In this document: positions 54,064-64,000 of the stretch, piece after piece | Layout of the letters: each line of letters begins with the position of its first letter | How positions within the stretch are numbered: position 1 is the stretch's first letter | Origin: Bolinopsis microptera | Lineage: Eukaryota; Ctenophora; Tentaculata; Lobata; Bolinopsidae | Reading direction: 5' to 3' | Length of the DNA: 64,000 bases | NCBI RefSeq assembly: GCF_026151205.1 | Contig: NC_087078.1 | Span: 10,550,175 to 10,614,174 of the forward strand | Notes under the pieces: generated by a model | What the model saw: the letters and a program-made list of their open reading frames with translations, nothing else | What the model was told of the DNA's origin: nothing | The model's database searches: none | Translations under genes and position numbers: made by a program

Positions 54064-55735
54064 GAACCGAACTGCTGAAGGTAATTCGTTAGAAGGCTTA
54101 CATCTCGATCCCGGGGTGCGGATAGAAGAAAAACATTATTTATAGTCTTGGACACTTATAACTAGCTGATAGCACAGACTACGTTTTTGTTAGGAAGAAT
54201 TAGGGTCCGCAAATATGATGTCATTGTCAAAGTATGAGTATTTACTTTGATAGACACCCGGCTTAGTTGTAGTGAACGTACGGAACGTTCACTAAAAATA
54301 GTTTGTGAACGCGTTCGCTAAAAGATTTAACGTTCGGAACATAAGGTATAAAGGAACGTTAATCAGATTTGAAATATTAACACGTCGACACGCCATCGTT
54401 TCCCGCAATTTTACTTGTTCTAGATGAGTTAGAAGAGTTTTAGCGCGCGTGCATGCACGTGTCAGCAGAAAATATTTAAAATGCTAATAATTTAGGTATT
54501 TAATGAAAAAATATGTTAGTTTCATTATCGTATAATGGTCAGCATCCGCAATGTCTATCAGTACAGCATCTCTACGTAATTGTGTACACTGTATAGTACA
54601 CGGAATGAAGTATCGAGCATTAACAGATATATGTGTCATCATTAATTATGGATGAAAATACCTTTGAACTATTGAAAGTTGATGATCAATAAACGTCATG
54701 CGGTTTGCTACAAGTACAGTCAAGTTAGTATAAGATCTGTCGAAATTCGAGTGAAATTATTTTCATTCCCATACATTCAAAAACTGAGCCAGTAAACCTT
54801 ATTAATATTTAGACATGATAAGTAAAAGTAACTCCAATCATTCAAATTTTTCGTCTGGTGTATGTGAGATTTTTCCCTCCAAATACTTTACCGGCTGATA
54901 AACATTAATATATTTCATGTACACATCTGTTTTCCAAACAGTTTAAGTTAAAGACTAAAGTTACCGGTACGTGACCAGAACTGCATTGAGTGCACACGTG
55001 CGAATTTGATTTTACGCACGAATTAGTATTAAATGTTAGACCAAGAAATTGATCTAACACACAACTGTACTTCTGTACACTTCAATGATTGGGCTGATGA
55101 CTCCAGTGAAAGGGCTGGTGACTCTAGCGAAAGTGCTGGTGACGAGGAGAAAGACCATAAACCAGGGATTCCTTCGGGAGCATGTAAGATTATATCCAAA
55201 GTTTGTTCGCCAATGGGGTGTGTCTGGGTGTCAAAGATCTTCAAGGTGGGTGCTACTTGTGATGAACTCTAGAAGGATGGGATGGTAATACTCGGTCTGG
55301 CCGTCTGGAAGCCCATATAATTCCAGTTCAGAAACCGATTAAGGAGGTGCGGCTACTGATGAGAAGTCTCCTTAAAGTTTATTTGGGTTAGAAACGCCAT
55401 CTGGGTCCCTACCCTCGCACAAGATTATTCTCAATTTTCTTGTTGTGTTCCACAATTCTACCAATAAGTATACTTACCTTTATATACATGATATCTTTCT
55501 ATAGCATATTCTCTATACAATAGTGTTTCTCCTATAATAATATATTGTACATGACAGACATAGAACTTATCCTGACTGTCATCTTTTGCGGACCCTAATT
55601 CTTCCTAACAAAAACGTAGTCTGTGCTATCAGCTAGTTCTCTAGTTATAAGTGTCCAAGACTATAAATAATGTTTTTCTTCTATCCGCACCCCGGGATCG
55701 AGATGTAAGCCTTCTAACGAATTACCTTCAGCAGT
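54064..55735. mobile_element. 1.7-kb inverted-repeat-bounded segment in the palindrome loop
   Basis: AACTGCTGAAGGTAATTCGT at 54064 and its inverse ending at 55735 open a ~155-bp inverted pair that includes ATCCCGGGGTGCGGATAGAA and ACAAAAACGTAGTC-type words. The interior includes an AACGTTC-family repeat at 54265-54365 and a plus-strand open frame at 55033-55272 (Ser/Glu/Asp-rich, no known domain). Confidence 0.55.
54265..54470. repeat. AACGTTC-family repeat
   Basis: GTACGGAACGTTCACTAAAA ... GAACGCGTTCGCTAAAAG ... GGAACGTTAATCAGATTTGA ... CGACACGCCATCG. It recurs inverted at 57975-58165; its first 100 bp also form the left end of the insertion at 59892 and resemble 60-130. Confidence 0.7.
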
Positions 55736-57394
55736 TCCATAACTTAAGGTAGATACCATACTATACTACTTGTATCACGTCGCGATCCCCACCGACATGT
55801 CATTACTTTCTCTAACTAGATCTTGAAGTGAAAATCGTTTCCGATTTTAGCGTTGATGTCGCTGAAAATTTCCGTGGTTGTTAGATTTGCCAAAAGCAAA
55901 AGTTCTTACTTCTTTCTGATCAAGGTATTCCATTAGCGTTGCATCACCATTAGCCTTAGGTAAAGGTATAAAATTCGATAACTGTTTTATCGTCTTATCG
56001 GTATCCGCATGATTTTCTGATCTAATTCTACCGGCCGAATGGCAAAGCGATAAACATTATTTTTCATAACACATCCGCGTTTTCCAACCAGTTTAAGTTA
56101 AACAAGGTTAACGGTGACCAGTCCTGTGGACAATGACATGGAGCCTATTACCTATGACTATAAATTTATAATAATGCAATTCACAGAATTGCATTTTGAC
56201 GTACTTTTGGGAGTACCAAAAGCGCGCAAACTAAATATATTTGACGCGCGAATCTGTTTTTGAAAGAAACTGATCAAAGTGAAAGAGAATCTAATTTGTA
56301 ATAACATCGCGCGGGGAATAATATTGGTCACGTACGCGGTAGGTACGTGTAATAATAAAACTATACTATAAGTATACGAATACCTACCTAACGATTCCCT
56401 TAAAAATAAGGATAATCTATAAATCACTTTGACGTGGGACTGGGAAGCTATTCTCGCACATAACTTACGAATCCAAAATTACTAGGTCTAGAGAAGGTTC
56501 CAAAATCAAACCAGCAATAATAAGTTTATCTTATTGAACTTTAATCAACTTTAATTTTGAATCGACACCAATTCAAATTGAACGCTCGAGAGTCTGAGAA
56601 GAGGCCCCAGCTAGGGCATAGCGTACATATATTAATATCCGTTTAACCTTAAAGTTAAATAGTCTGCCCATTTACGTTCAAGTCAACGCCCGTACGTAAA
56701 CGTTTGAATGCCTCCGGGCTCCGAGCGTTCATTTTAATGTCCGTTTTTAACTTTAAATGGATACAATGAGATAAAACTATGTTGTCGGAATTAGACAGTA
56801 AATAAACAACAATGAATAAAAATAAGTCACTAGTATAGCAATAAGCAAATAATAATAAAATTATTGCTCCTTAATTCGTGAATTTTTCATAAGACGCAAA
56901 CTTGTGTTAACATAAATATAATAACATAAATATAATAACATAAATAATAATAAGGTCTCGCTGCTTGTTAACTGTGGGGCGGTTTCTTTTTTTGTTTATC
57001 ACCCAGTCGTACAAGCTCCAATTCGTCTCACAGGGTGAGGCTCATGATGTCGATTGCGACAGCGCTTTCATTGGAAAACTCTGTAGTTCGGGTACCTCTC
57101 AACCGAAGTTGCTCCACCATGAGAGACTGGACCGTCAGAATCTTGGCTAAAACTTGAGGCAGCGTCAGTAGAGAATTAGAATAAGCCTCTTTTCTCTCGG
57201 TAGAACGTGTACTGCGAAATTAAAGTATCTTCTTCTTTGTTGCGCCGTCACACCACGTGTCCATGACATCTAGAAACTCCTTAACCAAGTAGTAGAATAA
57301 TATTGATTGCTCAATGAAATAAATGATTACGATTAAAATGTGGTATATAAGTCTTTCGTTTTTGGTGAAGTATTATCAGTTGCCATCATCAACA

Positions 57395-57415
57395 ACAACA
57401 ACAACAGCTATTCCA
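57395..57415. repeat. Short (CAA)n run
   Basis: Part of a ~225-bp segment (57275-57500) present only in the right arm of the palindrome. A direct repeat GATGATGTGAACCCTGCTTG follows at about 57507 and 57536. Confidence 0.7.
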
Positions 57416-58499
57416 ATTCCTGACATGGTACTCTTCCCACCGCCTCCCGTAAGGTTGCTTAATCGTTTAATAAGCCTTGACACCACCGCTGATTGAAATT
57501 CGCGTGCGATGATGTGAACCCTGCTTGATTCAGGGGATGATGTGAACCCTGCTTGATTCAGGGGATACTGTCATTATGCAGTAATGATCTGGTAGACAGG
57601 TGTTCGTGGACAGTTGTCCGCGGACAGTGGTCGGGCTATCTCGATACTGCCGAAACTCCTTCCAGACATCCTGATTCGTGTGTTGATCAAATCCCTGATA
57701 TATAAGCCGGGTGAACACAAAACCCTACTGAATGTAGGGGGGAATGGAGCTCGAACCACCTTTTGTTGGCAAGACTAATCATATCGCTTTTATAGTTTCA
57801 ATTGCGAAAAGCAAAATTTGCTAACTTTAAGGCGAACAGATAATATTTGTAATAAATTACACCAATGAAACCAACTGGAATCTTAAGACTATTGTCTGAA
57901 AATCTAAGCAAGACTATTATCGGCTCGAGAATTGAGCATAAATAGTCGACTTCTATCCAGAAACACTATATAGCGGAGTTTTAGGGCCTGAAAAGTGAAA
58001 CGTGCATGCATGCGCGCTAAAACTCTCCTAACTCATCTAGAACATGTAAAATTGCGGGAAACGATGGCGTGTCGACGTGTTGATATTTTAAATCTGATTA
58101 ACGTTCCTTTACCATTATGTTGCGAACGTTAAAATCTTTTAGCGAACGCGTTCACAAACTATTTTTAGTGGTCTGTACCTAATTAATGACGGCTAAACTA
58201 GGTAAATTTGCGCATGAACCTATCAATATACTTATAGGGACTGATGAAATCAAAGCAGTTAGTGGCACAGAAATCGAAAGGATTAGTGATTTCATAAATC
58301 AGTAGTCAATGACTAGACAGGGTTATTGAAAATTACAAAGAATAAAATGGCGTCTGGACTTGGGACCAGCTCATAGCACAGTTCATTAATGCAATCTGAA
58401 AACCATTCTGCTAGCTAAAAGTAAAAAATGATTTTGTTAGGTAAAACGTACTGAAAATTAAAATTAAGATTAAAAATTGAAAACGAACTGAACTAAAAA

Positions 58500-58972
58500 A
58501 AAGAATGACACGTCACGCTAAAATATATATTCCGAAGTAAAATTAATCCCAAATTTTCCCCAAATGTTAAAATACTTGTCGACAAAGATTTCAAACCGTT
58601 TGCGCAAGGTGCAGCAATATTAAAACTTTGTCGTGCAAGTTTACGAACTAAATTTTTACAATCCAAAATAAAACTGTTATAAGAACTATTAATACGAGCT
58701 AAACGAACTAACTGACTAATAAATTTACCATAATACTGGCCTTTGGGATTATTCCCATCTAATAGGGATAATTAATGACATCAAAATTATAATCGTTCCT
58801 CTTGTCGTAAAGTTTTTTAAAAAAATTTTCCCTTATAAATATTGATAGTGATAGTAAGACTAATATCTAAAAAGTCAGTTTCACGAACTGAAGTATTATT
58901 TTTATTCATAATCATCTCTGGAGGATATATTTCAATTAAAACTCGTTCTAATAGACCAAAATCATATATAAG
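58500..58972 (-). pseudogene. Reverse transcriptase C-terminal remnant
   Basis: Read on the minus strand: LLERVLIEIYPPEMIMNK, ETDFLDISLTI with the FLD turn, a frame break, then DGNNPKGQYYGKFISQLVRL, ARINSSYNSFILDCKNLVRK and LARQSFN. The order YPPEL.LnK...FLDl.i, then YG.yiSQLvRyAR...Y..F, is typical of a widespread animal retroelement RT family. At least two frame breaks and stops occur. It lies in a right-arm segment (about 58235-58975) that is absent from the left arm, so it arrived after the palindrome formed. Confidence 0.6.
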
Positions 58973-59891
58973 ACCATACCATGAAGATTATACTTTTCCG
59001 AGCCACCGTTGAGCCTATATTGTTCTAAATCTATGGCTGAGACCCATTGGATATCGGTTAGTTGCTGTCTGATAACTATAAGCGTATCAATGGCTGTTAC
59101 AGTAGGCCCTGAACAGTTGAATACCATCCCCAAGCCAACAGTGATGATTAGTCGAAGCATAATGAAACTAGCCAAGTATTTAGCGAGACACAATGATGAC
59201 AGATGAACTGGCCGATCAAGCACTTTTTGGGATTCCCAGCATAAAATAACAACACCTGTTTCCAAACAGTTAAAGTTAAAGATTATAAACTTACCGTTGC
59301 CTAATTCTGAGAACATGGAACGCACACGTGCCAATATGATTTTACGCGCGAATTACCCAGAATTAACTGAAACTGAATGCTGAAAGAGAATCTTATCAGT
59401 TATCGGCTATCGCGTCGCGCGGGGAATAATTTTGGTCACGTTCATCATTTTGTGTTCCCTTTTAAATACAATTACCAGTGCAGAGAGTGGTTTCAGAAAC
59501 GCAAATTCAACTTGCAAAGATCAATTTACCTGGGTACGGTACCTCGCTCAGGCTTTTGCATTTATTAAGTTAAACACATTGATTTAACATTGAACATATT
59601 ATGGCGATTAAAAATATGTCTATAGCAGATAGGGCGGAATGACAGGTTTAGCAACGCCCAGGAATTACAAGCAGCAAATTCTGCTACTGCTAGTGCTATC
59701 ACGGAGAATCAAATCAAATATTATAGTGGTACCGTGGCATGTCCATTCTTGGTCAGCGTTGTATAGGTTGCATGGATTAGGATAAGTTCCTGCTTGCTGT
59801 TGGCGTTGCTGCGGTGAGGCTGGCTGGAACAATTGTCGGAGAACTCTTTGGCTTCGTTCTCTCTTCACTTCTTTCTCCGCACAAAACTGTT

Positions 59892-61183
59892 TAACGTTCC
59901 TTATGTTCCAAACGTTAAAATCTTTTAGCGAACGCGTTCACAAACTATTTTTAGTGAACGTTCCGTACGAATTCACTACAAGTACAACTAAGCTATAAGG
60001 GCAAAATCATCGATTAGAGGCTTTTATCTTAAACTTAAAGAGTGAACCGGAACGTGAAACAGATCCTATTGCACGGTGGAGAACCAAACTAGCAACTTTT
60101 CTATTATGAATACGTTCAGTAGGTGAAATTTATTGTTATTAATTTTTACCTGTCAGATACGTAAAATAACAAAGTAATCTCTCCGTTAGGCGTTCGGGTA
60201 GGAGAAATAAGCAAGCTGATAAGAGACAATAAAATTACAAACGTATGCAATTAGTGTGTGGCGTGAGGTATATTTACTTTAATTTTTAGTGCCGACTTTA
60301 GCTTCAATGATATCACCGCGCACCGTTAACATACTCATAGTCTGGACAGCACCCTTCTAAATCCGAAAAGTGTCATACTTGTAGTAAATATTTGGTAGAA
60401 TTCGGTCCAGGACAAGCTATTAAATTTTTTGCTGCGCTCCGGTCTATCACAGCAGTTTTCCTAATACCGTAGAGAAGTTTTTTTTATTAGAAAATAAAAC
60501 TCGATTACTAGACTCCTAGCCTGATACGAACTAAATTAAAAATTGCTCATAATGAACTTATCATCTTATCATAAATAAAAATAAATGCTGTTAGCTGTGA
60601 GCTTTTGCTGGTCCCATGAATATAATTCAATGGATATGATATAATATAAATATTCATATACTTGCACATTTACGAGTCTTCTGAATCTATTATATTACAT
60701 AATACACGACTTCTCATTTCATAATTCATATCAAACATTTATATACTCATGCAGCGAGAACAGAATATTTAGTGTCGGAACTAACACAATTGCAGTCATA
60801 TTGCCGTGTTGTAAAACGGCCGACCGTTTACTACAAGTTAAGTCAAGTCAAATCAAATCAAAACATAGTTTTAAAAAACGTATACGCTATCTGCAACATT
60901 TGACATCTAGCACAACGTGCACAGTCTGGTTTAGTCAACAATGTTACCTGGGAACCTCAGGCTATCATGTTCATTAATGATTAATGAATAGAGATTCGGC
61001 GGAATGACAGGCTGAGCGCTGCCCAATAATCAACAATGCAGCTCTAAACGCTGCGGACTTGCTATTATAAAAATTGATGAGCGCTCGATTTGAAATCCCG
61101 ACGCGCATAAAAACTGCCACTAACTGCTACTAACTGCCACTAACTGCCACTAACTGCCACTAACTGCTACTGTCGCGCCCGCG
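59892..61183. mobile_element. 1.29-kb insertion with 9-bp target duplication
   Basis: AAAACTGTT is duplicated at 59883-59891 and 61184-61192; the left arm of the palindrome shows the empty site (ATTGAACAGTTTTGTGCGG at 49302-49320). The insert starts TAACGTTCCTTATG (AACGTTC family) and ends in ACTGCCACTA units and CGCGCCCGCG, so its two ends do not match each other. It contains the 86-bp MITE at 60944. No coding sequence. Confidence 0.8.
60944..61029. mobile_element. 86-bp MITE with perfect 9-bp target duplication
   Basis: TTACCTGGGAACCTCAGGCT ... GAGCGCTGCCCAATAA, inverted relative to the other family members. TCAACAATG lies exactly on both sides (60935-60943 and 61030-61038). Confidence 0.85.
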
Positions 61184-61714
61184 AAAACTGTTCAATCCGT
61201 GGGAGGCCCTGTTATTCAAATAAAGTTCTGAACCCTCAATCAAGCGTTTAGTTCTAAAACTTTGGTAATGGAAATTGTAGTTTTGTAGCTTTTCTCATAA
61301 CTATCGTCCTATCGAACTGATGATCAATAAACATCACGCAGTTTGCTACAATCAAGTTAGTATAAGGAGTCGTTTACATATCAGCAGAGGGGTCTTCCAA
61401 ATTACAAATGATTACGATTGACCATATAATATTGTAATTTTGGCACAATAGCACAATACTAATAGCGATACCCGGATTTAACATTTAAACAATTTGTAAT
61501 CGTATTGCCATGCAGTGTTTGTGTAACTGTAGTACTAGTTGGTAATCGCTTTTCTTTTCAAAAAGTTAATATTTGTTTCCTTCGATAGTAAATTATTTTG
61601 TCCCAAATTCATATATTTTCTAATAATACAAAATTGTTTTTAGACCAATTATACAATGTCAATAAGTCATGTGGCATGTAAGGCGCCAAAGACAAATTGC
61701 TAAAAGGCTCGGCG

Positions 61715-61975
61715 CAACTGCAGAAAACTGCCACTAACTGCCACAAACTGCCACTAACTGCTACAAACTGCCACTAACTGCTACAAACTGCCACTAACTG
61801 CTGCAAACTGCGCGCGCAGTGCGTGGGCGCGATTGTAGCAGTTAGTGGCAGTTAGTGGCAGTTAGTGGCAGTTTGTAGCAGTTAGTGGCAGTTTGTGGCA
61901 GTTAGTGGCAGTTTGTGGCAGTTAGTGGCAGTTTGTGGCAGTTAGTGGCAGTTTGTAGCAGTTAGTGACAGTTTC
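61715..61975. repeat. Foldback array of ACTGCCACTA units (right end)
   Basis: Mirror image of 48530-48790, including the central CGCGCGCAGTGCGTGGGCGCG. Confidence 0.9.
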
Positions 61976-61997
61976 TTTGCACTTAGCTCCTCCTGTG

Positions 61998-63109
61998 TCC
62001 GGCGGTCGCGCGCTACTGCAAGCGAGAGGGCTATAGTTAGAGCAACACATCGCGCCACAAGTCAAATATTTATCAACATCTTGACTAGCTACGCGGTCCT
62101 TTTCCGCATGCGCTCGCGCTGTGCTCAAAAATTGACGTCGTCAATCAATTAACATCAAGATTTTAGTTTTACATTTGACCTTAATGTCAAAAAATTTCTG
62201 AATTTTCAATCGGTGGTCGATGTTACCTGAGGACCTCAGGATTCGTCCTTACTTCGTCACAGGACGATCGGAGCTCGAAGAGCGTATAGAGTGCTGGCTG
62301 GCGTCGTCCTGTGATGGTCGACGTATTTTTGCTTGCTGGGATCCGGCCGAATGACGCCACATGCAACGTGTAGGGTAAAACTAAAAACGCTTCCCTATAT
62401 GAGATAGTATGACAAAAATTGTTTTGGTCACGTGACCAGTCAATGACATTGATATTTCGCTGCGGACGGTTTGGTGGAGGGTTAGGGTGAACGTTTATAC
62501 ATTATAGGGTCAAAGTTAGGACTAGAGTTGTACACTATTGACATTGTGAGGGTAATGGTTAAGGTTTATCACTAGCGACCTTTTCATCTGACCACAATAT
62601 TGCAAAATGCTATGTTGTATGTCACGTGACAAATTTAGCCGAGGGTCGGAAGACGGAGGTCGGAAGTCAGTGGACTCTGTTGGAGTCCGGCGGACTCCGA
62701 GCGGAATCCGCCGAGCTGGCGGACTCCGCCAAGCTCCGCCGGACTCCGCCGGATTCAAGTCTGGCGGAGAGGTCCGGCGGAGTCCGCCAAGCACTCCGCC
62801 GGAGTCCGCGGCGGACCGGAGTACGCCTAGTGGCTTAGTCCGCGGCGGACCGGAGTACGCCTAGTGGCTTAGTCCGCGGCGGACACTCCACCGAGCCGCC
62901 GCGGAGCCGCTCGGAGTCCGCGGCGGACTTTAAAGTCCGCTCGGAGTCCGCTCGGCTCCGCTTGGAGTCCGCCAAAATGTACTCGAGTCCACTGTAAATA
63001 CATTTTGGCGGAGCACCGCCGGAGTCCGCTCGGAGTCCAGCGGCTCCGCCGGAGTCCGCTCGGAGTCCGGCGGCTCCGCCGCGGACTCGACTCCGCGACG
63101 GATAGTGCC
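61998..63109. repeat. Right arm and GC block of foldback copy 2
   Basis: 61998-62640 continues the right inner arm (AGCGAGAGGGCTATAGTTAG, ATCACAGGACGACG inverse, TCACGTGACC, CCCTAA-like). 62640-63109 is the GC-rich block ending GACGGATAGTGCC. The 43-bp segment GTCCGCGGCGGACCGGAGTACG... is tandemly doubled at about 62806-62880. Confidence 0.85.
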
Positions 63110-63195
63110 AAATTTTTGGGAATTAAGGTATCATTAATTACGTATCATTTCGACATAACTCGATTCCGATCGAAGTTGTAAATTATTGTAAAACT

Positions 63196-63286
63196 TTACA
63201 GGGCCGCGCTCAGCCTGTCAGTGCATCATTCCGCCGAATCTCTATGTTTATGAACATAATAGCCTGGCCCTGAGGTCCCCAGGTAA
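63196..63286. mobile_element. 91-bp MITE, same 9-bp-TSD family
   Basis: TTACAGGGCCGCGCTCAGCC ... GGTCCCCAGGTAA, flanked by TGTAAAACT (63187-63195) and TGCAAAACT (63287-63295), one mismatch. Confidence 0.75.
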
Positions 63287-64000
63287 TGCAAAACTAATAA
63301 CTATGCAAGCCATTAGATATACCACATACCAATTAATTAGCGTCACAGTTGTCTATTTTTCCCGATTTAGGGCACAATTTATTTATTAATAGTACTAGAA
63401 AGCCCGTGGTAACAGGGACGAAGCTAGTAGTATTCTTTGAAAGAAAATTTTAATCGCATCAAAAAATATCCATCTTAACCAAAGATACAGCCGATTTAAA
63501 TCTAAAACACTTTAAACACAACGTAATTACCACAACAAAAACATAATTAATTAGCGTCACAGTTGTCTATTTTTCCCGATTTAGGGCACAATTTAATTAT
63601 TAATAGTATAGTACCTTGCCCAGCAAAAGTTACTGGCTGGTGGTGGTACTGGTACTAGAGACAGAGTTGGTTTAATTTAGACAGACGGCTTGACCTCGCG
63701 CGCGACATTAAGCATGATTTGCACGCGTGGCGCATTCCAATGTTGAAGCAGCATGTTATAGCACGTGATTCAGCCAATCAGAGTACAGGAAGATAAAGTT
63801 GCAAACTTATAATCGGTCCAAAATGGGACTTTTCTGGAGATTTTGAGATAACTCAACAACTACGTTGTCTTAAATTTTCCTTTTAGTAGAGGCTCTTACG
63901 GGCAAAAAGACGTGTTTTCTGCTACGAGTTTAGAGACCTAACCGCTAATTGGACACAATAATATGATGTCTAAGGATCGATAATATGTTAAGAAGTATAA
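63287..64000. other. End of window: spacer with a 65-bp direct repeat
   Basis: AATTAATTAGCGTCACAGTT ... GATTTAGGGCACAATTTA occurs at 63331-63395 and again at 63545-63608 with one or two changes. No gene recognised. The window ends in AT-rich sequence. Confidence 0.6.

Larger units (their letters stand above)
48507..61997. mobile_element. 13.5-kb giant palindromic insertion
   Basis: Starts CACAGGAGGAGCAAAGTGCA and ends with its reverse complement (one mismatch). TCCG is duplicated outside (48503-48506 and 61998-62001), and the empty site CCGCCTCCGGCGGTCGC is intact at 18960-18978. Inverted arm pairs: 48507-49313 with 61184-61997; 49305-50235 with 58975-59891; 50400-50760 with 57200-57970 (interrupted); 50760-52185 with 55800-57200. 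The loop is about 52185-55800. Each arm totals about 3.5 kb once later insertions are removed. Terminal CAC and a 4-bp duplication would suit Chapaev-type elements, but no matching transposase was found. Confidence 0.75.
36038..63117. mobile_element. Foldback transposon, copy 2, split by two large insertions (with 8-bp TSDs)
   Basis: The left terminus GGCACTATCCGTCGCGGAGT is at 36046 and its reverse complement ends at 63109. The octamer AAATTTTT lies directly outside both (36038-36045 and 63110-63117). Joining 36046-36408, 46695-48506 and 61998-63109 gives about 3.3 kb in the same order as copy 1 at 14861-20069: GC block, CCCTAA-like region, inner arm, spacer, inner arm, CCCTAA-like region, GC block. 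The spacer is reversed relative to copy 1, which simply means opposite orientation of insertion. An 8-bp duplication fits hAT- or P-like elements, but no transposase is present. Interpreting it as one element is inference; the matching duplications are the main support. Confidence 0.65.

Noticed and set aside
61075-61105. Possible hammerhead ribozyme core near TTGATGAGCGCTCG
   Set aside because: The conserved CTGATGA...GAAAC core and the required stems do not form; Penelope-associated ribozymes were looked for around 22983-25583 without success.

Overview
This window reads as nuclear DNA of an invertebrate animal. It has spliced genes with GT/AG introns of about 125 to 260 bp, animal-type extracellular domains (LDL-receptor class A repeats joined to a seven-helix receptor, and a fucolectin/F5-8C-like lectin fold), a tRNA-derived SINE, a Penelope-type reverse transcriptase, FLYWCH/MULE transposases and CCCTAA-like motifs. 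The sequence is AT-rich with sharply bounded GC-rich palindromic blocks. A tunicate-like or other marine invertebrate source is my guess only; nothing here fixes the species. I see no rRNA gene, free-standing tRNA gene, operon or CRISPR array.

Host-like genes are few: (1) a two-exon secreted lectin-like gene at 4403-5064 (+); (2) an LDLa-repeat G-protein-coupled receptor at 9184-13331 (-), with a signal-peptide exon, one very large exon and a 10-residue tandem repeat in its cytoplasmic tail; (3) a two-exon gene at 32806-33759 (-) for a secreted protein with a probable GPI-anchor signal. All three are broken by one-base losses in A/T homopolymers, four in total, and the receptor also has one Trp-to-stop change. 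The homopolymer pattern suggests base-calling error as much as gene death.

The rest is a dense, layered landscape of mobile elements. 1-8600: a 2.5-kb TIR element, SINE/LINE tail, several small TIR elements and hairpins. 13.7-20.1 kb: a telomere-like MITE, then a ~3.1-kb foldback element (long inverted arms with GC-rich CGGACTCCG-type ends) that carries a nested ~2-kb element. 20.2-22.4 kb: a second, inverted copy of the first 2.5-kb element, shorter by exactly one 303-bp repeat. 23.0-25.6 kb: a Penelope-like RT/GIY-YIG element bounded by inverted repeats. 26-33 kb: repeat copies, a 9-bp-TSD insertion and a second copy of the 2-kb element. 36.0-63.1 kb: what I interpret as ONE second copy of the foldback element, flanked by identical 8-bp AAATTTTT duplications 27 kb apart and split by two large insertions (10.3 kb with MULE remains and a SINE; 13.5 kb that is itself a giant imperfect palindrome). 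The 13.5-kb insertion contains a FLYWCH/MULE pseudogene with its own TIRs, and a 509-bp hAT-like MITE with a perfect 8-bp duplication sits inside that. The nesting is four levels deep and can be read from duplicated target sites.

The transposition-related parts fit together: MULE transposase remains occur alongside a 62-91 bp MITE family and two longer insertions that all carry 9-bp target duplications, the size expected for MULEs.
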